From assembly GCA_014799675.1 (NCBI GenBank), contig JAAVHM010000144.1, positions 1 to 8,425 on the forward strand: a stretch of 8,425 bases of DNA, read 5' to 3'. The DNA is from Ruminococcus sp. (GTDB taxonomy: Bacteria; Bacillota; Clostridia; Oscillospirales; Ruminococcaceae). This document shows positions 1-5,968 of this stretch, piece after piece (the first letter of the stretch is position 1; each line of letters opens with the position of its first letter). The position numbers were made by a program, and so were the translations under genes. The notes beneath the pieces were generated by a model. That model did no database searches, had not been told where the DNA came from, and saw only the letters and a list, made by a program, of their open reading frames with translations.

Positions 1-2291
1 AGCTGGCTGAAAAATTTTCGGCGGGACTGAATTTTTCAAGCATTATGCGGCTTGCGGCGCTCCTTCATGACGCGGGAAAAATGAACGGTGATTTCAGCAA
101 TTACATAAAGGGTGAAACGAATTTCCGAAGAGGCGATATCGACCACAGCTATGCGGGAGCTAAATATATAACGGAGCTTTCGCAGACCGCAGAGGGCGAA
201 AACGTTTCTGAAACGGCTCTTTTTATTGCAAGGATAATTGTTTCCCACCACGGTCTGCACGACTGGGTTGACGAGGAATTCAAGGACTATCTTAAATTTC
301 GCACGGACAAAAACGAGCGTTATGATGAGATATGCGCGGGAATAAAAACCCTTGCGGACGAGGAGGAGATCAAAAATATTCTGAAAGCCGCGGCTTCCGA
401 ATACACCGAAATTAAAAATAAGCTGCTTGCTCTTTGCGAAAAAAACAGCGTAAGATTTTCTTTTTATATGGGTATGTTTGAACGGCTTGCGGAATCTGTT
501 CTTGTTGACGCGGACCGCACGGATACCGCGGAATTTATGGACGGTATCAAGCCGCGTGAATTTGACGCGGACAAGGTCTGGGAAAATATGCACGCAAAAA
601 TAGAGGAAATGTGCGAAAATTTCCGTAAGAAAACAGACCGTATATCCTTGCGGCGCATGGATATTTCCGACAGGTGCGCGGAGTTTGCAAAATCGGAAAG
701 AGGGATATGCCGTCTCGCAGTGCCGACGGGAGGCGGAAAAACGATTTCCTCGTTAAGATTTGCGGTGAATTACTGCAAAAAATTCGGCAGGAAAAAAATC
801 TTTTATATTGCTCCGTTTATGTCTATCCTGGAGCAGAACAGCGACGTCCTGCGGTCTGCCGCAGGCGACGAGATACTGCTTGAACACCACTCGAATATTG
901 CCGCGGAAACGGACGGCGGTGATGAGCTGAACGATTATGAACGCAGGTGCGAACGCTGGGAAAATCCCGTTATCGCAACAACCGCGGTACAGTTTTTAAA
1001 CACTCTTTTTTCGGGGAAAATGTCCTCGGTAAGAAGATTTCACAACATGGCAGATTCGGTGATTATTATTGATGAAATACAGTCTCTGCCGATAAAATGC
1101 GTGTATATTTTTAATCTTGCAATGAATTTTCTGTCCCGTATGTGCGGCTCTGTGATTGTGCTTTGCTCGGCTACACAGCCGACGCTTGAACAGGTCACAC
1201 ACCCCCTGCTCCTTGACAAGGAGGAAAGCATGACGGGGGACTGTTCCGAAGATTTCAAAAGCTTTAAGCGCACGAAGCTTATATCGGACATACGTGTTGA
1301 GCAGTACACCTATGAACAGGCGGCTGATTATGCTTATGAAAAATATCTTGAAAATAAAAATCTGCTTATGATAATGAACACGAAAAGGGCTGCCGCAGAG
1401 CTTTTCGGACTGCTTAAGGAAAGGTGTTCTGACGGTGAAACCGATACGGAGGTGATTCATTTAAGCACGTTTATGTGCCCTGCTCACAGAAAGGAAAAGC
1501 TTGAACGCGTCCGAAAGCTTCTTGATGAAAACAAGCCTGTTATTTGCGTGACAACACAGCTTATTGAGGCGGGTGTGGATATATCATTTAACTGCGTGAT
1601 ACGTTCGGCGGCAGGGGCGGAAAGCATTGCTCAGGCGGCGGGCAGGTGCAACCGTCACGGAAAAGACGAAGTCCGTCCCGTGTATGTGATCAACGTCAAG
1701 GACGAGAATTTCGGAAGCGGTCTGGAGCAGGTAAAAACAGGCAGGGATATTTTTATCGCTCTTGCTGAAAATCACGGTGACGACCTTATGTCCAACGAAG
1801 CCATGACCTTGTATTTCAAAAAGCTTTACAGCGCGTACAAAAACAATAAGCATGGTGACGAGCTTAAATATTACGTAAAGGACGGGAGTATGGATTCGTC
1901 ACTGCTGGATCTGCTGTCGAAGAATGAAAACCGCAATCCAAACTGCAAAAGCGACCTCCGTTTCAGAGCGCAGGCTTTTGCAACTGCGGGAAAGCTTTTC
2001 AAGGTGATAGACGAAAATACGCAGGATATTATCGTGCCGTACAACAGGGAAGCGGAGGAAATAATTCTTGATTTAAATTCGGATATTTCTGCGGAGAAAG
2101 CTGTTTTGCTCCTGCGGAAAGCGCAGAAATATTCCGTCGGTATCTATTCCTCGGCGTTCGTGGATATGCTTGAAAAACGGCAGATACATATGCTGAAATA
2201 CGGCGGCGTTTTTGCTCTTGACAAAGCTTGCTTTAACGACGAGCTTGGAATTGAAAATGAAAGCGTTTCACGTGAATTGCTGATATATTAA
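1..2291 (+). CDS. cas3: Cas3, type I-C CRISPR HD nuclease/helicase (5'-partial)
   Basis: Cas3 is the effector nuclease-helicase that type I Cascade recruits after full R-loop formation; it nicks and unwinds target DNA 3' to 5'. Residues below are numbered from the ATG at 45, but the frame is open to the window's left edge and codons from position 3 encode Cas3-like sequence (LAEKFSAGLNFSSI) leading into the HD domain, so ATG 45 is internal. The true start and the first HD histidine lie outside the window. HD nuclease motifs are H8-D9 (LLHDAGK), H34 and H68-H69 (SHHGLHDW). SF2 helicase motifs follow: Walker A PTGGGKT at 227-233, DEIQ box at 343-346, SAT at 375-377, TTQLIEAGVD at 503-512, and QAAGRCNR at 530-537. 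All catalytic motifs that can be seen are intact, and 748 residues plus the missing N-terminus fits I-C Cas3. The stop codon at 2289-2291 overlaps the A-run of a minus-strand terminator, so the gene converges with the CreR-like RNA. Confidence 0.97.
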   Translation, partial: LAEKFSAGLNFSSIMRLAALLHDAGKMNGDFSNYIKGETNFRRGDIDHSYAGAKYITELSQTAEGENVSETALFIARIIVSHHGLHDWVDEEFKDYLKFRTDKNERYDEICAGIKTLADEEEIKNILKAAASEYTEIKNKLLALCEKNSVRFSFYMGMFERLAESVLVDADRTDTAEFMDGIKPREFDADKVWENMHAKIEEMCENFRKKTDRISLRRMDISDRCAEFAKSERGICRLAVPTGGGKTISSLRFAVNYCKKFGRKKIFYIAPFMSILEQNSDVLRSAAGDEILLEHHSNIAAETDGGDELNDYERRCERWENPVIATTAVQFLNTLFSGKMSSVRRFHNMADSVIIIDEIQSLPIKCVYIFNLAMNFLSRMCGSVIVLCSATQPTLEQVTHPLLLDKEESMTGDCSEDFKSFKRTKLISDIRVEQYTYEQAADYAYEKYLENKNLLMIMNTKRAAAELFGLLKERCSDGETDTEVIHLSTFMCPAHRKEKLERVRKLLDENKPVICVTTQLIEAGVDISFNCVIRSAAGAESIAQAAGRCNRHGKDEVRPVYVINVKDENFGSGLEQVKTGRDIFIALAENHGDDLMSNEAMTLYFKKLYSAYKNNKHGDELKYYVKDGSMDSSLLDLLSKNENRNPNCKSDLRFRAQAFATAGKLFKVIDENTQDIIVPYNREAEEIILDLNSDISAEKAVLLLRKAQKYSVGIYSSAFVDMLEKRQIHMLKYGGVFALDKACFNDELGIENESVSRELLIY

Positions 2292-2321
2292 AAAAAGCCG
2301 CACGGGTCTGTTCCGTGCGGC
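2290..2321 (-). terminator. Intrinsic terminator of the CreR-like RNA
   Basis: A perfect 9-bp stem pairs GCCGCACGG (2297-2305) with CCGTGCGGC (2313-2321) around a 7-nt loop. On the minus strand the stem is followed directly by seven Ts (2296 to 2290), the textbook Rho-independent layout. On the + strand the hairpin is followed by GAAAAGAAATT with no T-run, so it is oriented for minus-strand transcription and is at best a weak stop for cas3. It lies 25 nt after the pseudo-repeat and overlaps the cas3 stop codon. Confidence 0.8.
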
Positions 2322-2346
2322 GAAAAGAAATTATATAATTGTTACA

Positions 2347-2372
2347 TTTTCAATCCACGCTTTTAAAGCGAC
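2347..2372 (-). repeat. Degenerate CRISPR repeat (pseudo-repeat) outside the array
   Basis: Read on the minus strand, it begins GTCGC, forms a 4-5 bp stem (CGCTT/AAGCG around a 3-nt loop), and ends TGGATTGAAAA. The array repeat at 8129-8161 starts GTCAC and ends TGGATTGAAAT. The first bases, the stem position and the 11-nt handle are therefore kept, while the middle is shortened by 7 nt and rewritten. The final handle base is A instead of T. A retained stem base and handle are what Cas5c would need to cut the RNA and cap its 5' end. The outer GTCGC...GCGTGGATTGAAA frame resembles the widespread I-C repeat consensus better than the local repeat does. There is only one copy and no second repeat downstream. 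Confidence 0.88.
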
Positions 2373-2379
2373 AATTTAT

Positions 2380-2385
2380 ATTATA
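2380..2385 (-). promoter_or_regulatory. -10 box of the CreR-like RNA
   Basis: A perfect TATAAT is read on the minus strand from 2385 to 2380. It sits 7 bp before the first G of the pseudo-repeat, which places the start of transcription at about 2373-2372. No good -35 exists at 16-18 bp; a TTAACA lies 20 bp upstream (2411 to 2406), which is a poor spacing. The promoter is therefore probably weak or helped by the AT-rich upstream sequence. The CRISPR leader has the same layout, with TATAAT 6 bp before the first repeat. Confidence 0.6.
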
Positions 2386-2421
2386 CCCGTATTTTAATAT
2401 TTATATGTTAATAAATTGTTA

Positions 2422-2433
2422 AATTTGCAAATT
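2422..2433. repeat. 12-bp palindrome upstream of the cas -35 box
   Basis: AATTTGCAAATT is a perfect inverted repeat ending 3 bp before the -35 hexamer of the cas5c promoter. It could be a dimeric regulator site or part of an AT-rich UP element. In sequence this AT-rich it may also be chance. No matching regulator gene is in the window. Confidence 0.3.
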
Positions 2434-2436
2434 CTC

Positions 2437-2465
2437 TTGACAAGTCTTGCATAGCATTATATAAT
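2437..2465 (+). promoter_or_regulatory. Consensus sigma-A promoter of the cas5c-cas2 operon
   Basis: TTGACA (2437-2442) and TATAAT (2460-2465) are both perfect and separated by the ideal 17 bp. Transcription should start near 2471-2473, giving a 5' leader of about 30 nt to the cas5c ATG at 2503. Upstream sequence from 2371 to 2436 is very AT-rich, as for an UP element. A fully consensus promoter would be constitutively strong, so a repressor is expected; the CreR-like RNA supplies one because its predicted protospacer covers the -10 box. Confidence 0.85.
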
Positions 2466-2475
2466 TATTACAGAA
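2456..2475 (-). promoter_or_regulatory. Predicted CreR protospacer and TTC PAM over the cas -10 box
   Basis: On the minus strand, TTC (2475 to 2473) is followed by TGTAATAATTATATAAT (2472 to 2456). The pseudo-spacer of the CreR-like RNA reads TGTAACAATTATATAAT. Positions 1-5 and 7-17 match; the only mismatch is position 6, a nucleotide that is flipped out and not read in type I Cascade R-loops. Matching stops from position 18. TTC is the known I-C PAM. The protospacer contains the whole TATAAT and reaches the predicted start site, so Cascade bound here would block initiation, while a 17-nt seed match should be too short to license Cas3. Confidence 0.82.
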
Positions 2476-2485
2476 ACAGATAAAT

Positions 2486-2494
2486 AAAGGAGGT
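2486..2494 (+). promoter_or_regulatory. Strong ribosome binding site of cas5c
   Basis: AAAGGAGGT ends 8 nt before the cas5c ATG, a near-perfect anti-Shine-Dalgarno match at optimal spacing. It fixes ATG 2503 as the start. Confidence 0.85.
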
Positions 2495-2502
2495 CTGATA
2501 AA

Positions 2503-3243
2503 ATGATTTACCGCAATACGGTGGAATTTTCCGTAACGGCGGACTATGCTCTGTTTTCGGACGTTCTTACGCGGACGGGCGGGGAGAAGTTTTCCTACCC
2601 GATCCCCACGTATGAAAGTTTGAAAGGCATATTGCATTCCATATACTGGAAGCCTACGATTGTCTGGTATGTAGACGCAGTACGGATAGTCAACCCTATC
2701 CGCACTCTCCGCAAAGGCGTAAGACCCATAAACTACGGCGGTGGGAACGATCTTGCGTACTGCACATATCTATGCGATGTGAAGTATCAGGTCAGGGCGC
2801 ATTTTGAGTGGAACGAGAACCGTCCCGAGCTTGCGGAAGATAGGAACGAACACAAGCACCACAACATTGCAAAACGCATGATAGAGCGCGGCGGACGGCG
2901 GGATATCTACCTCGGTACGCGCGAGTGTCAGGGATACGCCGAACCCTGCGTTTTTGGAGAGGGCGAGGGTCATTACGACAAAAGCGGGGAGATGCCATAT
3001 GCCTTAATGCTCCACGGCATTACATATGCGGACGAAGCGGTATGTCCCGAGGACAGAGGAAAAATGACCGTGCGTTTCTGGCAGCCTGTGATGAGGGACG
3101 GCGTGATAGAATTTATCCGTCCCGAGGAATGTACGATAAAGCGCTGCATAAAGGAAATGGAGATAAAGCCTTTCGGAAAAATGCAGGACAACTTTATCGG
3201 CGCGGACGAATTCGGAGGAGGCGACATGATTGAGCTGGACTAA
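2503..3243 (+). CDS. cas5c: Cas5c (Cas5d), type I-C pre-crRNA endoribonuclease and Cascade subunit
   Basis: Type I-C lacks Cas6. Its Cas5 cuts the repeat at the 3' base of the stem, leaves the 11-nt 5' handle, and stays on the crRNA as a Cascade subunit. The 246 residues are full length for the family. Visible features are the N-terminal RAMP strand (EFSVTADYALF), SYPIPTYESLKGILHSIYWKP (31-51), which supplies the conserved tyrosine/lysine region, EHKHHN (116-121) with the lysine-histidine pair matching the reported catalytic K-H of Bacillus halodurans Cas5d, and the family signature GRRDIYLGTRECQGYAEPC around residues 131-149. No cas6 occurs here, in line with this role. It is the first gene of the operon behind the consensus promoter, has a strong ribosome binding site, and overlaps cas8c by 14 bp. 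The CreR-like RNA upstream keeps the handle that this enzyme generates. Confidence 0.96.
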   Translation: MIYRNTVEFSVTADYALFSDVLTRTGGEKFSYPIPTYESLKGILHSIYWKPTIVWYVDAVRIVNPIRTLRKGVRPINYGGGNDLAYCTYLCDVKYQVRAHFEWNENRPELAEDRNEHKHHNIAKRMIERGGRRDIYLGTRECQGYAEPCVFGEGEGHYDKSGEMPYALMLHGITYADEAVCPEDRGKMTVRFWQPVMRDGVIEFIRPEECTIKRCIKEMEIKPFGKMQDNFIGADEFGGGDMIELD

Positions 3244-5104
3244 CGAGCTTTACAATGTTTACGAAAAGAACAGCGGGAGAACCGACTGCGTTCCTTTGCT
3301 TCTGCCTATTTCGCATTCCACAGCAAACGCGCAGGTCGAGGTAACGCTTAACGAAAACGGTGATTTTGTAAAAGCCGAAAGGGTGATAAAATCCGACGCG
3401 GAGACTGTAATTCCCGTGACAAACGATTCGGCGGCGCGTTCGTCGGGAATAGCTCCTCACCCCTTTGCGGACAAGCTGGTCTACATAGCGGGAGATTACG
3501 GAAAATATTTCGGCGGAAAAAATTCCGACAATACAAAATATTTTGGAGCTTATATTGAACAGCTGAAAAATTGGGCTGATTCCGAACATTCACACAAAGC
3601 GGTGAGAATTGTTCTTTCGTACCTTGAAAAAAAACGCATTGTCGGCGACCTGATATCCTGCGGAGCGTTTGCCGCGGACGAAGCGGGAATGTTAAAAAGC
3701 GGCGAAAAAATCGAGGGTATAGCGCAGGAGGATTCGTTTGTACGCTTCAAAATAAATTACAGCGATTTTATGAGCGAAAACTGTACATGGAAAGACGCTT
3801 CTCTTTTTGACAGCTTTATCGCTTACAATTCGTCGCCGGAACAGGATATGCAGCTTTGCTATGCAACGGGAAAAGTCCTGCCTGTCACCTATAAGCACCC
3901 GTCCAAAATACGCAATGCAGGGGACAAGGGAAAGCTTATTTCCGCAAACGACGAAAGCGGTTTTGCGTACAGAGGACGTTTTCAGAATAAGGAGCAGGCT
4001 ATTTCGGTAAGCTATGATTTTTCGCAGAAAATGCACAATGCGCTGAAATGGATTATTGCAAGGCAGGGAGTAAATATTGAAAATTCCCTTACGCTTATCG
4101 TGTGGGAAAGCGCAATGCGTGAACTGCCGAAAATAACTGTCTCCGCCGACGAATTTTTCTTTGAAGACGAAGCGGAGGAACAGCAGTATGCCGACACGTA
4201 CCCCATGTACAGGGAGCAGCTGAAAAAGTCGATTTTCGGCTATAAAAACAGTCTTGACAAAAATTCCAAAGCAATGATAATGGGCTTGGATTCCGCCACA
4301 ACGGGACGGCTTTCGATAGGCATTTATTCGGAGCTGCGAAGCTCGGATTTTCTCGATAATGTCGAAAAATGGCACAGCGACACGGCTTGGTTCGGCTATA
4401 ACGAAAAGCAGAGGAAATACGTATTCAACTCGTTTTCACTTAGGAATATCATCAACTGCGCTTTCGGAACGGAGCAGGGGAATTTCATTGAATGCAGCAA
4501 TTCCAAATTAAAAACCGATTATGTATGCAGGCTTGTACCGTGCGTTGCGGAGGGACGGAAAATTCCTAAGGATATAGTCAGAGCTTTGATAAACAAGGCT
4601 TCAAGCCCGCTTAAATACAGCAATTCCTATAACTGGAGGACTGTCCTTAGTATTGCCTGCGGAATGATAAGAAAAGAAAAAATTGAAAATAAGGAGGAGT
4701 GCAAAATGGCACTTGACGAAAACTGCACCGAGAGAAGTTATTTATATGGCAGACTGCTTGCCGTTGCGGACGCTGCGGAATCAAGCACATATGAAAGCGG
4801 CGAAAAGCGTACAACAAATGCAAAACGGTATTTTGAAGCGTTTTCAAACCGTCCCTGTACCACTTGGGAAATCATACGCAAGCGGCTGTGTCCGTATCTT
4901 GAAAAGCACGATAAAATGAACAGGTCAAATTTTTCGGAGAATTATTACGCAAATCTTATAAACACGATAACCGCTATGTTTGAGCATGATGATTTTGCGG
5001 ATAATTCAAAGCTTGACCCAATCTATCTTCACGCATACAGCTGTCAGATCAAAAAAATCTACGGCGGAAATAAAAAAGACGATACAAATAACGAGGAGGA
5101 ATAA
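3230..5104 (+). CDS. cas8c: Cas8c (Csd1), type I-C Cascade large subunit
   Basis: Cas8c is the large subunit of the I-C Cascade; it recognises the PAM and stabilises the R-loop. The 624 residues fit the Csd1 family, whose length is about 570-650. The start must be the TTG at 3230: the preceding in-frame codon (3227-3229) is TGA, no in-frame ATG occurs for well over 100 codons, and GGAGGAG (3214-3220) lies 9 nt upstream. The ATG at 3226 belongs to the cas5c frame. The N-terminus (MSWTNELYNVYEKN, PISHSTANAQVEVTLNENGDF) and the conserved C-terminal ERSYLYGRLLAVADAAE stretch (about 500-516) are recognisable. No nuclease motif is seen. The last 132 residues form a helical small-subunit domain that can also be translated separately (see Cas11c). 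It overlaps cas5c by 14 bp and ends 3 bp before cas7c, which suggests translational coupling in the operon. Confidence 0.95.
   Translation: MSWTNELYNVYEKNSGRTDCVPLLLPISHSTANAQVEVTLNENGDFVKAERVIKSDAETVIPVTNDSAARSSGIAPHPFADKLVYIAGDYGKYFGGKNSDNTKYFGAYIEQLKNWADSEHSHKAVRIVLSYLEKKRIVGDLISCGAFAADEAGMLKSGEKIEGIAQEDSFVRFKINYSDFMSENCTWKDASLFDSFIAYNSSPEQDMQLCYATGKVLPVTYKHPSKIRNAGDKGKLISANDESGFAYRGRFQNKEQAISVSYDFSQKMHNALKWIIARQGVNIENSLTLIVWESAMRELPKITVSADEFFFEDEAEEQQYADTYPMYREQLKKSIFGYKNSLDKNSKAMIMGLDSATTGRLSIGIYSELRSSDFLDNVEKWHSDTAWFGYNEKQRKYVFNSFSLRNIINCAFGTEQGNFIECSNSKLKTDYVCRLVPCVAEGRKIPKDIVRALINKASSPLKYSNSYNWRTVLSIACGMIRKEKIENKEECKMALDENCTERSYLYGRLLAVADAAESSTYESGEKRTTNAKRYFEAFSNRPCTTWEIIRKRLCPYLEKHDKMNRSNFSENYYANLINTITAMFEHDDFADNSKLDPIYLHAYSCQIKKIYGGNKKDDTNNEEE
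4706..5104 (+). CDS. cas11c: Cas11c small subunit, internal translation product of cas8c
   Basis: Within cas8c, AAGGAGGAG (4691-4699) precedes an in-frame ATG at 4706 by 6 nt, a ribosome binding site as good as any in the operon. Initiation here gives a 132-residue protein equal to Cas8c residues 493-624 (MALDENCTERSYLYGRLLAV...). Established work on I-C and related systems shows that the C-terminal part of cas8 is independently translated as Cas11, and that two or so copies line the Cascade belly and hold the non-target strand. Length and position match. The rest is predicted helical, with a lysine-, asparagine- and glutamate-rich tail. That the codons before Met493 happen to form such a site within a coding region argues for selection. 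Expression is inferred. Confidence 0.8.
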   Translation: MALDENCTERSYLYGRLLAVADAAESSTYESGEKRTTNAKRYFEAFSNRPCTTWEIIRKRLCPYLEKHDKMNRSNFSENYYANLINTITAMFEHDDFADNSKLDPIYLHAYSCQIKKIYGGNKKDDTNNEEE

Positions 5105-5107
5105 ATC

Positions 5108-5968
5108 ATGAGTACACTTTCAAACAAGATAGATTTTGCGGTAATTTTTACTGCTTCAAACGCAAATCCCAACGGCGACCCCCTCAACGGAAACAGACCG
5201 AGGGAGGATTATGACGGATTCGGAGAAATATCCGACGTTTGCATAAAAAGAAAAATTCGCAACAGGCTTCAGGACATGGGTGAAAATATTTTTGTAAAAT
5301 CCGACGACCGCTGTGACGACGGTTTCGACAGTCTAAGAAGCAGGGCGGACGGCTGTGACAAGGTAAGCCAGTATGCCAAGGGCAAAAAAACCGATCGTGA
5401 CGCTTACGCCAAAGCGGCTTGTGAGCAGTGGATAGACGTCAGAAGCTTCGGACAGGTGTTTGCGTTCAAGGGTTCGGAGGTCTCGGTCGGAGTGAGAGGA
5501 CCTGTTTCTGTCGGTATCGCAAAAAGCGTTTCTCCCGTTGACGTTATAAGTATGCAGATAACAAAAAGCGTCAACAGCGAGGGCGGAAAAGAGGGAAAAA
5601 GCTCTGACACAATGGGCATGAAGCACAGGATAGAATTCGGCGTGTACAAGGTGTGCGGTTCGATAAACTGTCAGCTTGCGGAGAAAACAGGCTTTACAGA
5701 TGAGGACGCCGAAAAGATAAAGCAGGCTCTTGCAACGCTTTTCGAGAACGACAGCTCTTCCGCAAGACCCGACGGAAGCATGGAGGTTTGCAGAGTTTAT
5801 TGGTGGAAGCACAGCGGGAAAACACCGAAATATTCCTCGGCAAGAGTACACCGCAGTCTGAAAATTTCCGTAAAGGACGGCGTTAAAAAGCCAATGTCAA
5901 TTAATGATTATGATATTTTTCTTGAGGACATGGAGGGTCTCAAGCCCGAGATAATTGATTTTATATGA
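5108..5968 (+). CDS. cas7c: Cas7c (Csd2), type I-C Cascade backbone subunit
   Basis: Cas7c is the RAMP-fold subunit that polymerises (about seven copies) along the crRNA spacer and forms the Cascade backbone. The 286 residues are full length for the Csd2 family. The family signature opens the protein: IDFAVIFTASNANPNGDP (8-25) followed by LNGNRPRED and DVCIKRKIRNRL. Further conserved stretches are RSFGQVFAFKG, VGVRGPVSVGIAKSVSPVDV, SDTMGMKHRIEFGVYKVCGSI and MEVCRVYWWKHSG. The start at 5108 is set by GAGGAGGA (5093-5100) 7 nt upstream and lies 3 bp after the cas8c stop. Its stop overlaps the cas4 start by 4 bp (ATGA). The thumb of each Cas7 flips out every sixth crRNA base, which is why the position-6 mismatch of the CreR-like guide should be tolerated. 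Confidence 0.96.
   Translation: MSTLSNKIDFAVIFTASNANPNGDPLNGNRPREDYDGFGEISDVCIKRKIRNRLQDMGENIFVKSDDRCDDGFDSLRSRADGCDKVSQYAKGKKTDRDAYAKAACEQWIDVRSFGQVFAFKGSEVSVGVRGPVSVGIAKSVSPVDVISMQITKSVNSEGGKEGKSSDTMGMKHRIEFGVYKVCGSINCQLAEKTGFTDEDAEKIKQALATLFENDSSSARPDGSMEVCRVYWWKHSGKTPKYSSARVHRSLKISVKDGVKKPMSINDYDIFLEDMEGLKPEIIDFI

Larger units (their letters stand above)
2290..2373 (-). ncRNA. CreR-like Cas-regulating RNA (pseudo-repeat + pseudo-spacer + terminator)
   Basis: This is a predicted minus-strand RNA of about 80 nt in the cas3-cas5c gap. Its 5' part (2372 to 2347) is a 26-nt degenerate CRISPR repeat: GTCGC, a short stem-loop, then TGGATTGAAAA, which matches the 11-nt 5' handle of the local array repeat at 10 of 11 positions. 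A spacer-like segment follows, starting at 2346 with TGTAACAATTATATAAT. It matches the minus strand of the cas5c promoter (2472 to 2456) at 16 of 17 positions next to a TTC PAM. The RNA ends in a 9-bp hairpin with seven Ts instead of a second repeat. CreR/CreA-type mini-guides that autorepress cas operons by partial complementarity are an established class; assigning this element to it is inference from architecture. A TATAAT box lies 7 bp before the pseudo-repeat, so the 5' end is expected near 2373-2372. No toxin ORF accompanies it, so it looks like a pure cas autorepressor rather than a CreTA pair. Confidence 0.85.

Noticed and set aside
2297..2321. The hairpin after cas3 as a standard + strand terminator of cas3
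   Set aside because: It is followed by an A-rich sequence on the + strand. The T-run is on the minus strand, so it is assigned to the opposite transcript.
2297..2346. A second pseudo-repeat bordering the pseudo-spacer
   Set aside because: The GC-rich hairpin has no handle sequence and no similarity to the array repeat.
2373..2500. A small toxin gene (CreT) paired with the CreR-like RNA
   Set aside because: No short ORF with a credible ribosome binding site is seen between the pseudo-repeat and cas5c. The guide's match is to the cas promoter itself.
2419..2637. Minus-strand ORF of 72 codons across the cas promoter
   Set aside because: It is antisense to cas5c and its promoter, has no recognisable domain, and is explained as a shadow frame.
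3692..4375. Long minus-strand ORF inside cas8c
   Set aside because: It is fully antisense to a well-supported gene, shows no family motif, and is typical of shadow frames in this codon usage.
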